64,000 nt of DNA, taken from NCBI GenBank assembly GCA_003116975.1, contig BGKB01000009.1:187126-251125 (forward strand), written 5' to 3'. The notes below the pieces were generated by a model, which made no database searches, was not told the origin of the DNA, and worked only from the letters and a program-made list of their open reading frames with translations. The stretch comes from Aurantiochytrium sp. KH105. Taxonomy: Eukaryota; Sar; Bigyra; Thraustochytrida; Thraustochytriidae. A program made the position numbers and the translations under genes. Of this stretch, positions 27,714-42,600 are shown in pieces. How positions within the stretch are numbered: the first letter of the stretch is position 1; each line of letters opens with the position of its first letter.

Positions 27714-27721
27714 TAGGCCTA
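27714..27721. promoter_or_regulatory. TAGGCCTA palindrome
   Basis: An exact copy, within ctaggcctagg, 376 bp upstream of the ferredoxin-like start. It is the copy furthest from any coding end. Confidence 0.5.
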
Positions 27722-28156
27722 GGCCGGATGAGGAGTGACGGGGAGTGAGGGAGGGCATGGTTGAGTTGAGTCTGGGGGACGCGAAGCGAAGCTGCTCGCA
27801 TAGCTCGGCGGCCAGGTGGGTGGTGGGCCTGGGATGTGACGTGGAGGAGGTAAACAATTGGCTCGGTTTCTTTTTCATCGTCTTCATGCACGGATTTTTG
27901 CAGAGTCTGAGTCGTGAAGAGTAGATTCTGGCCGACCGACCCGGCTCTGGCCCTTGGAAACCTACCCCTCGCTCACAAGATACTCCATTCGTTCATTCGT
28001 ACTTTGGTGTTACAGTTTAGTAGGGCCTACCACTAATATTCCTTCTTCTCTCTTTCTTTTTTTGTGGTGGTTGTTATGCACAATCAATGCAGCCAGACGA
28101 GGGACCCTCTTTCGTCCTTCGTATGGCCCGGCCCACCCACGTGGAAATCATCCATC

Positions 28157-31100
28157 CTATTGGGATCTCATTGCAGAACTACGAAGACGGGTCCAAACAT
28201 CCAGGTCAGCGGAAGGCACCCCAGACGCAGCGAGAAGAGCCTCCGCAGAGTCTGCTGGGAGCAGCGAACGCTCAAAGTCCTCGCACACATCAGTGACAGT
28301 TGCCAAGGCGGCGTGCTCGTCGCGCATGACCGAGGTCAAGAGGTCCTCGTCCGCCGTGCGCAAGCCCCGCAGCTTGTCCACAATTATAAAGAGACGCAAA
28401 CCAGCCAATATAGCCGCCGTCTCGCTCTGCGCAGCATTGCTCGCAGAAGCTGAAGACGAGTGCGACGAGAGGCTAACACGCCGTTGCTGCGTAGGGACTC
28501 CCGAACCCGCCGGGAGTCGGCTCGCGCGAACCTCGCGCGCATACGTCAATACGCCTTGCAAAAAGGCAGGTCGGGCAGCTTGCCACTCCTCGCTCGAAAA
28601 TGCAAACAGCGAAGCAACCATGGCCATCACCAGGTCAGAGGAGATAGAAGGGCTCTCCTCCGCGCCGTCCGAATGTCCAAACGACTTGGCGTCGCTGTCT
28701 CCGGGAACAGCGGTATTTGTGGGCCGTTGGGCGCCTTCCGCGTTGCCACCACAAACGGCCTCAATAAGGTTGACGGCGCAAAAACGCTCCACAATAACAC
28801 GCAGCGCCTGCCGTTGGCTGTTCGAACCATTCTCGAGAAGATGTCCACACATGGAGAGAAGCGGGACCAGCAGCTTGAAATTGCTGTCATGGCCACCGCC
28901 GTGCGTATCGACACTCAGAGGTTCGTCCCAACAGAGGCGCAAGAGCAGCGCTCGAATATCAAGCAGTACTATGCTCATAGCGCAGGGGCCATGTGAGGAT
29001 GACAGCGACGGGACAATACGCCGCTGCAGCTTTTCAAAGTACTGTTCCACGAGGCCATTGTATGCCTCTGACGGTACCGTTGCAGGGCCCCGCAGCGGAA
29101 GCAGATTGTTGGTCTTAACATTTGTGTTGCGCAATTCAGCACCTTCCCACTCGGAGCGCTTCACCTTGTCGTGCGCCATATCCACGCGCACAGCTTCCGA
29201 GTGGCACGATAGGTGCACCGCATTGAACGAGGTCACCGAACTTGTCCCAAGCAAGCGCCGCCGTCCAGGCAGCCCAGCGCTTTTGGGTCGCGCCCTTGCG
29301 GCCCACAAGGACGTTCGTGCCTCGGACTTCTTCGCCTTGCCGCTCTTTGAGCTCGTAGAGCCATCCGTCTTGGCCTCCTCCTCTGCGCCCTCCTTTGTTT
29401 TATCGTCGGCGTTGAGAGAAGCAATCTGCTCCACAATCTCAAACACCTTGGGGAGATGTTCCGCTACACTTGACGCCAGTTCGCGCACCTTGGCAACGGC
29501 AGACGAGGACACCATACCCGAAGGCACTTCGTCACAAGCGCCTGCCACGGCTCCATCCACATTGACATATGAAATGGAAGACTCAATGTCGATGGCCTTG
29601 CTGAAAATATACACGCCCATGGGTTCGCTGGGCTGGTTGATGTAGCCTTCCTTGCAGACTACGCACGGATGCTTTTCATTCTCGAGACTCTCCATCTCCT
29701 TCATCCACGACGGCACACTCGGAACACCAGCTTGCGCCAATTTTGCCTTCTTGTTCTTGCCCTTGTCCTTCTTCTTTTTCTTCTTCTTTTTCGTTGTCGT
29801 CGTTGCCGGCATCGTCGTTGTCGTCATTGTTGTATTGTTCCCATCCCGTGCAGGATCTTGAGCAGACCCTTGCTCGACAGCCTCTTCTTGGCCTGACGCA
29901 GCGGTTGGTAATTTTGCCTCGCCATCCTCACCACCGTCCGAATCCTGCGAGTTTCTACGCTTGCGCTTGCGCCCGCTCGCGTCAGAGGTGGAATTGACTG
30001 GGCTCAAGCCCATCTTTTTCAACAGAGTCCGCTGCTTGGCGGAAGCACGCTGTCGCTTCGCTTCTCGACGCGCAGAGCGCAAGTCATCCAAATAAGCCTG
30101 CTGCGTCGGATTATCTGCAATTGCAGCGTTCATAAAGGCGTCGGCGTACTCTCCAATAAGAGGCACGTCCTTTGCAGGAATTGTCTCCATCTCAAAGGCC
30201 AAATCGAGGAGGCCTCTCTCGCGAATAAGCCGCTGCGTCTCTCCATGACCGCGTCCCATTCCCGTCAAGAGACCCATGGCGAGCATGACAGAGGGCGTCC
30301 GCGCGAGACGCGCGTACGCTTCGCGCATCGACTTTTGTGCGCGCTTTCGTGGCCCGCCCTTGCCGTCTGCCTTGTTCGTTTTTCCCGACGGCGCCTCGCG
30401 GGCCCACCACTTGGCGATGTGCTCGATCAAGTACTGGGTAAATCCCATCTCCAGAGACATATCCCTCAGCAGAACCGCGTTTTTGTCCCTTCCCATGGCC
30501 ATAATGGACCAGTACACGGTTTTAATGTCGTCTTGCATTGCAATAGCATTCTGCGGAGACTCGTCAATGCGATCCAGGTCCGTCAGACGCTTGAAGCGAT
30601 CCAGCAAGACGCGCATTTCCTCGCGCCGCCCAAACGTGAGAAAGGGAAGCAGTCGGCACAAAGCGCGCTTGTTGCGCAGCGAGGTCGTCCGGTTGCGATC
30701 GTCGAGGTGCTCGAGTGAAACCTGCAACTGGCTCTGTTCGTTGGCCGGGACGGACGTCGCGTTTGCAGCTCTGGCTTCGGCTTCGCCGTGCCCCTCGCTG
30801 CTGCTGCCGCCGCCGCCGCCTTGGCCCTCGCCCTCGTCAATGCGTTCCACCACAAGCCGCTCGAGGATAATCACCACCATCTCTGCCAGGTCGCCCGCGC
30901 TTGGCTCTTGAAAGGATGCGCGCAATACACCCAAAAGAGTTCGGATTCCACCTGCTTGGCGAGAAGCGAGCACCGTGCGATTGGAGGCACAATTGCAAGC
31001 GAGTCCCAACAGGTGAACCATGCCAGACACACAATCGCGAGCGATCTTGGACTTGAGCGAAAACGTAGAGCTCGAGGCTTGCAAAATTGACAAAATAGCG

Positions 31101-33653
31101 TCCAGACCATCCGGCTGCAGCAGCTTTGTCTGCGCGTACCGCGTCTCGGGGTCCTCGACTTCCTCCGTGTCGTCCTGCAGCGTTTCCACAAAGTCTTCCG
31201 TCGCCTCGCCGTCAATGCCCATCAAACGATAAGTAATTTCCATGGGCCGAATCACCGTGCCCTCCTCGTCGTCTTCGTCAGCGAGATGGTGTTCCTCATC
31301 GTCCGACACGTCCGAGTCGCCCCAATTCCCCTCGACGGCCTCTTCAGCGCCCTCCGTCTCCCGCAAATACGGCAGCCAAACCTTTTCGTAGACGAGACGA
31401 ACTGGCAGATCCACATTCACAATTTTGCCGGCCACAAGAAACTCCATAATGTCCTGCGCATTTGCAAAGTTTAAATCCTTGGCAATCTTGGTGCGGAGGT
31501 CGCGCATGGTTGGCTCGACCGTGCGCTTGCTCGTTCCGGACCCATCCGGTTTCGCAAACCGATACTGAGAGCTTGAGCTCACGTCCAGAATGTCCTGCCA
31601 GAATTGCTCCATGTCGGCGCCGGCACTCGTCGCAGACTCGCTCGTCGGCCCCCGACTTTGCGCGCTTTGCTCCTGTTGCGGAGCCTCGTTCGATGCATGC
31701 CCGCCTACATTTCCATCGGTCGAATTCGCGCCCTCTTCGCCCTCGGCGCTGGGAACAGGAATGTCCTCAATGCTGAATGGGTTGCTGTCGAGGTTGGACG
31801 AAAAGTAATCCTCCTGCGAACGCAGCCGACTCATGACAATGTACACGTTGGGGAGACGCTTCACAGGCTCGACAATTCCTGCAAGCTCCGATACCAAACG
31901 CATCAGGCACTGCACGATAGCGTGCACCTCAGTCGCACCGCATGCGTTGTTGTTCAGCTTCGTCGCGCTTCCTCGCAGCATACTGGCTGCCGCGCGAAAG
32001 ATTTGCGAATCGAACTCTCGGTCTTCCGTGATTGCTGTCATGATATACTGCAGCTTTTGCCGCGCACTTTGCACCCCATCGATGCTGGGAACGCATCGCA
32101 GAGAATTCAAAATGATCTCCGATCCCATAACTATTTCCAGACGCTTCAAAGCGATGATGCGCCGAGTGGATGGAACAGTGTCCATCAACAGATGAAGAAG
32201 ATCGGTTGTGCTCGCCAACCACGCCATCGACTGACCAAGCATTGACGCATCGCGCGGCAACTCCGTATGATTTTGAAGCAACGTATGTTCGTACCGCACT
32301 ACGTTCTGCGTCTCCATACCAATGATCAAGCAAAGATTTTCCACAATGCTGCGCACCGCACTCACGCTGGAGGTTAGAGCCGCACTTCCGTGCATGATAC
32401 CGAGAAGTAGCCCCACCAATCCATGGACTTGCTGAGGGCCCAAATCGTTTCGTCTGGTTTCCCATGTTTCACGAACAAAACGCACGTAGCCGGCCTGAAA
32501 GGAGGCAAGATCCGTAGCGTCGAGGGAAGCCACACCATCACTGACGACCTGCTCCAGAGCCTGGCGAACGCAGATCTGCGAGCTATCTGAAGCGACTTGC
32601 CAGATCCACGTCCAGGACCCTGGGTCCGCAAACCGTCGGCTTCTGGCGTCCGTAGCGCTATGCTCGGTGAATTCCACAAGCCTCTGCCAGTGAGCCCTCA
32701 CAAATTTTACGATCCGATGGGCCGCCACTTGCTTGTCGCTTGTCCGTAGAAACTCGGGATGGAGCGAGCGCAGAAGTCCAAGCTTGGCCGAAGAGAGCGC
32801 CTTCGTTGAAGTAAGACCTTCGTGAACTGCTCCAAGCAGGGGAGCCAGGACGGCGTGGGCAAACGCTGCATTGGTCCATCCAAGCGTATCGAGTTCCACC
32901 ATGTCTCGGAGTATACCAAGAAGAAAAGCCAGACCCCCGTCTTCAGGGTCCGTGCACGTCGTAAAGAGTACCTGCACAAGGCCAATGACCCAATTCGAGT
33001 TGCCCAAAGACTCCGGATAGCGGGCAACGACCATAAGTCTGGACCGAACAGCGCTCCGAACGGCTTCCAAAGCGCTTTGACTTGTGTTTGCGAGACCAAG
33101 AATCGCAAACAGAGGCCCCTTTCCGCGTACCGCCGGGCCAGCTAGAGACCCTTCTCCGATGTCCTTTGCTCCATTGGGCTTTTCTGAGTCATGATCCTTG
33201 CCTTTGCCACCCTTCTTGTTATTGCCTTGGCTATTTGGTTTCTTTCCATCTTGCTCCTCCGTGCGAGACGAGCCGCGGTTTGCATCATTCTGTAATTCTT
33301 GATGAATGTTGCGATGAAGACTCGCCGCAATACGCGCAGCGCCTTCTTCGGTATCCGAATCAACTGCCATGGGAATGATGCCGAGGTCAAGAATCTCGTC
33401 TTCGCCGTCACCATCTTTGTTCCCACCGGTTGCAACGAGACCCGGATTCTTGACTTGGGATTCAACATGCCGGTGTGCTCTTCCATTGACATTTTGATCG
33501 TCATCTTTCTCCTCGTCATTTTCATCTTCGTCTTCGTCGTCATTATCGTGATCATCGTCTTCGTCAACAACATCATCATCATCATCGTCGTCGTCGTCGT
33601 CGTCGTCATCGTCATCGTCATCGTCATCGTCGTCATCATCATCATCATCATCA

Positions 33654-33685
<32 letters not shown>

Positions 33686-36600
33686 ATCATCGTCGTCGTC
33701 ATCGTCATCGTCGTTGTCCTTGTTACCAACATCATCACCGTTCTCAATGTTGCCTTCATCCGCCATGTTGTTTTTGGCGGTGGTGCCCTCTTCATCACCA
33801 GCCACATCAGCAACCAATTCATCCGCTCCATGATCCGACTTTTTGCGTGCAGCCTTGCGGTCACTCATGACGTCAACTTTGCTAGTTCCCCCTGCACTGT
33901 CGTCCCCATTGCCGTTGCCATCATCTTCGTCGCCGTCACCGCCATCATTGTCATCATCATCATCATCGTTGTCGTCGTCGTCGTTGTCGGCATCTTGTTC
34001 TTCTGGACCAAAGCCATCAAAAAAGAACAGAGAGTCAGCCTCGCTAGCTACGCCAAATTCTAGACAGTTGTCAAGAATCGAGGTGCACGATTTTGAAGAA
34101 ATAGGTCCAAAAAGCCAGGGTGTCTTCTTGAGCGTGGCTAAAAGATGGAAAATGGCGTCCGAAAGCTCAGTGGCGCAGCTTTGACAGGTGTTCACGAGCA
34201 GACCCGGGACTCGCTGTGCACAGCGGGCGATTCTTTGTTCCGAGGCACGGCGAAACGCACCAAGCTTTCCATCCGTAGAACCTGATGCAGAGTCCGAGGA
34301 TCTGGCATTTGGCGAGGATCTCACCATTGCCAGTGCGCTCCGATGGTTGTAAAGTGCCAACTGCCTACGAATGTCAGCAAGTGCGCAGCGAATGGTCAAG
34401 AGCTTCTGATAGAGCGCATGGGGTGATTGGTCGTACGCCTCCTTCGCCTGCACGAGGTGTGGTTGCATCTCCACTTGCACTTCATGGGCATCTGGGTACA
34501 TCTTTTGAGCCATTGTCCTGGAAGAAGAGCCTGCGCGGCGGCTCTCACGGCTCGAGCGAGACCCCGTGCTTCTTGCGAATGATGACGACGACGCCGACAG
34601 CGCTCCGCCACGAGACATCGTTCGCGCCTTGCTCGTCCCACGAGAGTATCCCTCTGAATTCTTGCCCGAGAAAGCGCCTGGGTTCTGCATTGCAGTTTCG
34701 AGAAGCTGCAGCGTGTCGCTGGACTGGAGATACGTTCGCAAAGTATCGCCGAGACCTGCTCGTTTTGCCGCGGCTGGGTCTTTGCCCTTGCTCCCAAAAG
34801 GTCGGACGCCATCCGGTGGTGCTCGAGGACGACGCTGCGACAATGACGAGCCACCGCGAGCACGGTGGTCATCACGGGATGATCGAAAGATATCAAGTGA
34901 CCGCAATAGATCAATCCGAGCGCCGCGACCATTCCCGACGTCTTCGACCATATCAGAATAGTCACCAAGAATCCATCGTTGGTTCCTTCTTGGCCCACCA
35001 CCGCTCCGGCGTTGTGATTGGGACTGGGACTGGGACTGGGACTGAGACTGCTGCTGCTGCTGCTCGGCAGCAGCGCTGGAGCCTCCTCCCGGCGACGATC
35101 TTGCATCCCCATCCTTCCCGGGACGTGCTTCACCCGGAGACCGGACGAGACTCCCTGGGAGGTGACGAGCCGCGAGCTCCCACAAGCACACGCCGTCGTT
35201 CTCAGACGCCGATGTGTGCTCAAAGATGTTATCTCGCAGCTTCTGGGCAGTCTCCTCAAAAGATGCGATGCTTCGATTCGCCTGCTCGCGATCCGCCTCC
35301 GAGAAAATTGGCGGATAATCGGTCGACACGCGAGCATCAAGCGTGTAGGAAAATTTTGCATAGCGACAGTACCCACAGTCCACGCAGAGAAAGGCATTCC
35401 GGTCCTCCTGGTTAATGCGACGACATTGCCTGCACTGGAAGACGACCTCGCCACATGAACAAACGCCATTCTTGTTGTTAACGACACGGTTGCAACGCGG
35501 ACAGGTTTGGCGTTCACTGTTCTGACTAATTGCCAGCTCACTTGTGGTGTGATATCGGAACAGAAGATTGCACGTTGCCACAGGAACTGCAAGACGCGCC
35601 GTCAAGCGATAGATTGCGCTCTTGCCCATGGAAAACGTAGCGATCTCGTGCCACTGGTCGTCCTGGCCCTGCAGGGCCTTCAAGTCTGCAGATGGATCGC
35701 TGTTGCAAAAGACAGAGACCTTGTCGACGCCGCAGCCGAAAACGGAGGACTGCGTCTGCACCGTGGCATGAATCGCACTCACCGAATACATGCAGTCCAT
35801 CCGCACGAGCATCGAGTTGGCTGTGAAGCTAAATTCCCGGCGCGACGACTGCAGTGTCAAGCTCTTGTACTCCCGGCGCGGCGGACGACATGTCCCGCAT
35901 GCATGCAGCATCATTGCGCTTGAGGCAACAGGTGGTATCGCAACCTTTCTCAGGGTGTCCGATGCCGTAACCGGAGGCGACGGCTCATCATGAGAAGCAG
36001 ATTGGGCTGATGGGTTCTTTTCCGTGCCATGTCCTGAAGACGAAGTCCACTTTCTCGGCTCAGAGTGTGCGCTGAAGGAAGTGGACGAATGTCTCGCAGC
36101 GGCATCCTTGGGCAATTCCAGCAGGGAAGATCCTATACAGACAAGATTTCCGAGCTGAAGGTTGCGGATATGCGCAATGTCCCCGAGAACAATAGGGGCC
36201 AGTCCAGCGAGAATGTCTTCGACCTTGACACCAAGCGCGCGTTTCGTTGCTGCGTCGAAATCAGTCTCTTCCCACTCCCCATTTGAAGCCATGGTGCGGA
36301 TCAAATGGATGACCTCGAGACCAAATTGTGACCCGCTCTCAAGCAAAGTTTGAAAGCGTGCAACAAGATGAACCACCATGGCGCTTCGCACCAACTTTCG
36401 CGTCTCTGCCCACGCGCCCTCATCCTTGTTTTGATCCGCAAGGCGTGGTGATCGGCTCAGGCAAACATACACGCGACGCCAAAGCGCAGCGCTTAGTAGC
36501 CGTACGCCCTCCACAGGATGTTCGAGCATCAGAAATTCCACAAGTCTGCTCAAAAGACTAGGATCATTCGTGAGAAGAGTCACGAGCATCTCCTGCGAAG

Positions 36601-39600
36601 CCAGAAGATCTTGCTGACTACTCGCTATACTTCCGGACTGCGCCGGCCCGGCGCCTGTACCACCCCCTACAGCTGCCGCCGCCGCTGGAAGACCCCACGT
36701 GAGAATCTCCAGTACGAGAGATGTCGAACCTGCGGTGATGCATCCCAGAGCGGAGAAAAGAATCTTGAAACACGAGGTCTGTCCGCAAAAGCGGCGCCAG
36801 TGCGTAATGGCACGGGCCGCAGTTCTGTGCAGTTTTTCGATCGTCAAGGAGCTACGTGTCATGTCTTCATACGTTGCGCCATTGGGAAGGTATCCGGGCA
36901 TGAGTCCTCCCCGCAAATCCTGTCCTGGGTCACTATTTTCTTTGGGGCGAATCACCACAAGAATGTCCTCGACAGCCTGTAAACCCGCTGCAAATGCTGA
37001 CTTGTCGCGCTCCCACCCGAACGATGCATTGCTCGCGCAAAGCAGTGTCAGGATCTGGTCGCACTGTCGATGCAAAAAGCCGAAACGGGAATGAGAGGCC
37101 AACGGAATGATACCCTGCAACACCACTGCGTCTTCGATCCTCGTGTCGTCCGACATGCAAATTGAAGCGAGAGCTGCGATAGCCTTGAGTACAGCACGCG
37201 CAAGATTTTGCTCCATGAAGAGGCGTTGCGCGCCACCATCTGGCAGTTTAGATCCAGTCAAACTCAGACACGGATTCCAAAAGGCAACCTCCGCGCTGGT
37301 TGGACGCTCGCGCACGCCTCGGGCGGGAGAATGCTGACGTCTTGGTTTCCCGCGAGTCTCCTCGCGAGACCACGTGGGATCTTGTCGAGCATGGGCGATC
37401 TGGGACTTGGGACCTGCTTTCGTTCCAAACACAGCGTCCGTGTCGGACGCGGTCATTTCGTGGCACAACGCGAGAATGCGCAATGAGGAATGCGCAACAT
37501 TCGCCCGGATCTCCTTGCTCTCTGGGGAGAGCTTGGCTTTGCTCGCCGCTGAAAAAAAGAGAACGCACGTCAGACAAACGCCAAAGAGGTCTGACACACC
37601 ATCGCGCCGCAAGGCCGCGACAAGATCAGATTGCGTGTCGATTGACACAAAGAGGGCTATCACCTCTTTGCCCAGCCTTTCGACAAAGTCCGCCGTCGCG
37701 CTGGTGAGCTGTGCTTGGCCCTCGTCGTTGTCCACCTCCATCTGATCTTCGCCAGCAAGCAATTTCGCTCTCTCGCCAGCTTCCTTGTCCACGTCCATCT
37801 GTTCACTTCCATTGCCCTTGCTTTCAGTGCTCTTGGCGACGTTCTTGGGCTTTTTCGTTCTATTCTTTTTCGTCTTCTTCGTCTTCTTCTTCGCCTTCGT
37901 CTTTTTCTTCTTCGTCTTCGTATCATCCTGCTGCTTCTCTCCCGGGCCCTCGTCTGCGGACTCCGTGCTTGCATTGCGCTTCGACCCTCCCTGCGTGGCT
38001 TGCGCGTCCGCAGAACCCTGGTTAGGGTCGTTATCGACCTCCCGCTGGACAAGATCGGCGACAAGCTTTCCCATGACGACGACCGGCAGAATGCGATCTG
38101 CATCGGAAGAGGCAGAGAACTTGGGGATCGCCGATGCCAGGACGGTTTCCGAAAACACGCGACAGAACTGGACTGCAAACGTACCCATCCGTCTCACATC
38201 AGAAGAGCTCCGCGTGGGAGCGCCGAGCAGCTCAGCATCCAATTCATTGAGCGCGGCGATCTCAGAAATAGCACCGCCAGTTAGAGCAGCAGCGGCGGGG
38301 GCGGTGGCGGCTCCATCGTCTGTCTCGGACCGCGCCCTGCCACGCGCAGTGTCCACGCCTGCTCTTGCGGATGAAGGTCGCTCTGGTTGGATGCCCCGTC
38401 GAATCATTTCGTGACTCGGATCGTGACCCTCGACACCTCGACTGTGACATGTGCTGCAAAGGTCAAAGTCCTCGCAAACAGCGCATTCGTAACGCGTGCC
38501 AGTGTACAACACCTTTTGGCACCCGTCACAACGGTAGACCACACAATTTTGGTGCGATGCCGCAATTTCGGCCTGCTTCGACTGTCTTGATCGCTCCTCC
38601 CGCTTTGCGCGTTCTGTGTCCGAGCGCGCAGATTCCGCCTTGACCTTTTTGTCACTCACATGGACAAAGAAAGCCTGCGCAGACTTGAGTGCGAGGACAA
38701 CGAAATGGGCAATGGCCGCATGCCCAGCTGCAGTCAGTGTGATGAGCACTTTGGATGCCCGTTGCATGTCACGTTCCACTGTGTCCGCGTCGCGGTCTTC
38801 TTGCCACGTCAATACCGCTGTCGCATGATACAAACTCTGCGTAAAAGTATACACGGCTCGCTGAAGATCAATGGCAGAGTCGTCACGCAGGTGCGGCGTC
38901 ATTCTCATGAGAAGGACGCCACGTTCGCGGATTGCCAAGGCCAGAGGAGCGAACACACTTTCGAATCGATCCGCCTCTGACAGCCAGGCCCGAAATGACG
39001 TCCCGTAGCGACGCCGTGCGACGTCGATTGTGTGACACATTCGCATCGCCTCACTGAGGCGAAATCGTGCTACTACGTCACCCAAGCTACCAAACTGTTG
39101 CAGACAGCCCATTACAAGCATTTCAGCTGCCACTTTGCTCTCCATGCGACTGATGACTGAGCCCGTTGCCAACGTCGTAGCGCTGTCCGGGCCATGACGA
39201 AGGTGCAGCTGCACGCGCAGCTTCTCTGCGAGCGCGATTTGCGCAAGGTGCACAACCGTCAATCCATCGCGCGCCGAAAGCAAATCGCGTGCATTCTTGT
39301 TCTCCAGCTGCTGCACGAGCGCCTCACCCTCTGGTGCGCTTGGCAAGTAAAGGGCTGCGTCAAGCCCAAGCCTCCAAGCTTTGGCAAGCTTGGTCTCGAG
39401 GCCACGCACGCAGGTCTTGCTGCTCAAAAGATGCCGGGAGAGCTCCCATGCAGGTCGCATGAAATCGAGCCAAAGCTGGCTCGTTGTCGGCATCGCATAT
39501 GCTTCGGCAGCTTTGATGGTCTGCGCCATGGGTCCAACGTTGAAAACAACATCGACGGATCCCCTCGCCTGCGCGATCATGCACTCCAGTGGGGTAAGAG

Positions 39601-42600
39601 GTAGATCGCACCAAATCGAGCAGCGCTTCTTTGGGACGCGCACGCGACGTCGGAATGGTCCAATATAGATGGAGTCGTCCGAGTCGTTGGACGCTTCGCT
39701 GGGTCGTTCTTCAGCTTTACCCTTGCGCGCAGCTGACGAAGATGTTGCAGAAGACGATCGAGTCTGCAATTCAGAAGCCTTGGCGCTCACCTCACTGTTG
39801 GCAGCGTGCGATGAGGCGATGGAGACACGGAGTCCAACCATGGCGTGCGTCGGGTTGGCGAATTGCGCAGTGAGGACAAGCGAATCTTCTGATGCCTGTC
39901 TGCGGTGCGAAGACGAGTCGTTGCGCCGTTGCAAAAGGCTTCCGAGACGTTGTGCGTTCCCTACGGCCTTGAGGAGTGATCCGCCCCAGGAAAAGTTGGC
40001 AGAGAGTGGATGTTCAGATGTCAAGGCCACAACGTTCTCGAAGAAGAATGACGTAGGAACTTGTGAGGCTTCTGCTCGCGCCGCCTTCAATTTTGCTCGC
40101 GCTGCGGTCTCATCGAGAGGGGCCAAGGCCCGAGCACCTGCCATCATCGGCTCTGCAGAAGACGACGGGGCACGGGACAGTGCCTGGCGGCGCGATCGCT
40201 TCGAGGAGGTCGTGGTTATTTTTTCTTGCGACGACTTGGCAACTGGCTCCGCAAGGCTTTGAAGCTTGGCTTCCAAATCACGTTGTGCGGCTCGCGGGAC
40301 ACACTTGGCCATGCTACCATCGTCGTAAAGAACCAAAAGAACCGGATTTGTTGACGCCATGAAGGGAATGCTCTCTTCATGGGCAAGGCGGTCTTCAGGT
40401 TGACGTCCACCAAACGCACGCGAAAGATTCCAGACACTTGGAACCGAACCAAAGAACGTTGCAGCTTGGTCAAAACGAAACATGTCATAACTCGAACCCC
40501 GCGCCCAGACCGGAGGCCACACGCACATATCGACGACCTGTTTGCACTTTTCGCTGCGATTCGCTGTCCTCGAACCAGGCCCGTCGCTGCTCGCGGCCGA
40601 AATTCCGGCACCACTTCGTGCTACGGTGCTACCAGTTCCAGCTTGACCTTCATGAGGTCGTCGATTGAGACCTCCTGCTGGGGATGTGGACGACTTGCCA
40701 AATTGTGTCTCCTCGACAGTCCTTCTAATCTCAATAGGCTCGTATCCTTCGATGAGGTTGGACACCTGAAAGATAGCCATCGTCTTGCACGGCTTGGACG
40801 TCGATGTTTCCTCGGCGACCACTGTCATGGCACCAGCAGAACTGCTCATCCCGACACCGCTACCGCTGATACTACTACTGCTTCCACTGCCACCGCCGCC
40901 AGCAACACCACCGCGCGCAAGACCAATCGACAGCCAGGAGCCATTCCCAAGAGACGAGCGGTGAACAGATCCACAATCGAACCAGTCGATCCATTGCAGT
41001 GCTGGAGCAGCGCAGCCGGAGATGGAGGTGCGCTTGAAAACCCGCGCGCCCTGACTTTCCGATGGGGAGGCATCCGATACAATGTGCACGTCAACAGGAT
41101 GCTTCTGTGCGGTGACGAATCCGTCGTCTCCAATGGTGACTCGAGCACAAGTACCTTCTGCCAATGTCACAAGAAGTTCATGACCTCCTGACATTGTCCG
41201 TGATGCCGGTGGCACATGGAGGGAGACGATTTGCTGATGCCCCCATGACTGGTCAAGGTCCACTGGGTCAATAACGGCAGGCGGACTCGTTTGCTTTCGC
41301 TCCGGAAGCTTGACATCCTGCACTTTGATTTGATGCGACTGTGTCGCAATATAAACGCGCACAGATCGCAGATCAGTCGCACCAGGAACAACCGCAAAGG
41401 TTTCGATTTTTTCTCCGAAATCGAAAAAGAGCGCCGGATACGTAGAGTCTTCCGCGTAGTCAAAGATCTTCATCCACAACGTAGATACAACAATGAGAAA
41501 TTCCGCGTGGCCCGGTGCCCATGCAGTGCCAATCACTTTGCCCACAATTCCCGTTTGAATTTCCATCTGCGTGAGCCCAAGGGCAAGCTCCAGGCGAATT
41601 TTGTTCTGCACGGTCCCACTGGGCGAAAGAGTAAGAACTTGGCAATTTCCCTCACCGGAAACGGCAACAACTTCATCGCGGCCAGGGTTGAACCTAATTT
41701 GTCGCACAACGAAATTAAGAGGGATCCGAAGCGGCGCAAGCGCGGACTCCGGAACGTCACTGCCATATGATACCCCATCTGTGCCAGAGCGATCAAGCGC
41801 GTCGACGAAAGGTTGAGCACCGTACGTATGACCAGCGTCATCGCGTGCCCCCGGGCAAAGAAGCGCGCCTGCGTGGATGCATCGCACTGCAACACCCTCG
41901 GCAACAAAGACTTGGCCCCGGGCATTTGCAGCAATGAGGCGATCATGGGCCAGAGGACGTGTCAGAGCCCCTCCGCCCTGCATCGCAGAGCGCCCAGTAA
42001 GTGACAGAATATTGGAGCCGCGTGACATGGGCATCCGCTGCGCCGCTGAGAATGCCGCGAGACCTGCTGGAAGGTCAGAAAATTTGCGCCGTGCTTTGAA
42101 GACGTCCGATTCTGTACTCACGCGATGTTCAAAGAAGCCGCGCAGCTCAGCACCCGAGGACTCGAAATGCAGGTGTACGCGCAACAACCATTCAAGGGTC
42201 TTGAAGACAGCGAGCCCAAATCCCGTTTCTTCCACGACCTTGGAAACCTCAGCCGAGAGAGAGAGATGAGATTGATCGGCAAGTGCTTGAAAACACATTG
42301 CCAACATGTCGCGCATTGTTGCGCCATGAAGCCCGCCTTGTCCATTACCCAATGAAGACTTGCTCGCAGCGGAACTCTTTTGGCTGCTATTTTTAGTGCC
42401 CTTCAGCTCTGCGCGCTTGAAGCCTGGGTCGTTCGATACGAGGCGGGGCTTTTGCGCCGAGCACGAGGATCCGGCGCCGCAATCACAGAAAAAGGGGGAG
42501 CGGCGCGCGTACGTGATTTTGTGACCACGGTGGCATGTCTTCGCGCAAATTGTACAGCACCCTTTGCCCTCCACAAGATCACACGTGAGACAGTGGTACC

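Larger units (their letters stand above)
27339..28156. other. Intergenic: 5' flank of ferredoxin-like gene and 3' flank of UBR4
   Basis: 818 bp between two minus-strand genes. Next to the ferredoxin-like start are a GCC triplet run (27391-27446) and a CT run (27524-27547). TAGGCCTA is at 27714-27721, and the variant TAGGGCCTA at 28021-28029 lies 128 bp beyond the UBR4 stop. Many frames are open on both strands here because the composition is skewed; none is a credible gene. Confidence 0.6.

Noticed and set aside
27233-27748. Several long frames on both strands around the GCC/CT repeats
   Set aside because: Poly-Gly, poly-Ala and Ser-Leu translations of simple repeats in a probable 5' leader.
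26721-27887. 388-codon frame extending the ferredoxin-like gene upstream
   Set aside because: The extra 183 codons read through CT and GCC repeats as Glu-Arg and poly-Arg; a presequence-like start at 27338 is far better.
33299-34063. Plus-strand frame rich in Val and Ile, like a membrane protein
   Set aside because: It is the antisense of the UBR4 aspartate tracts: GAC/GAT codons read backwards as GTC/ATC give Val/Ile runs.
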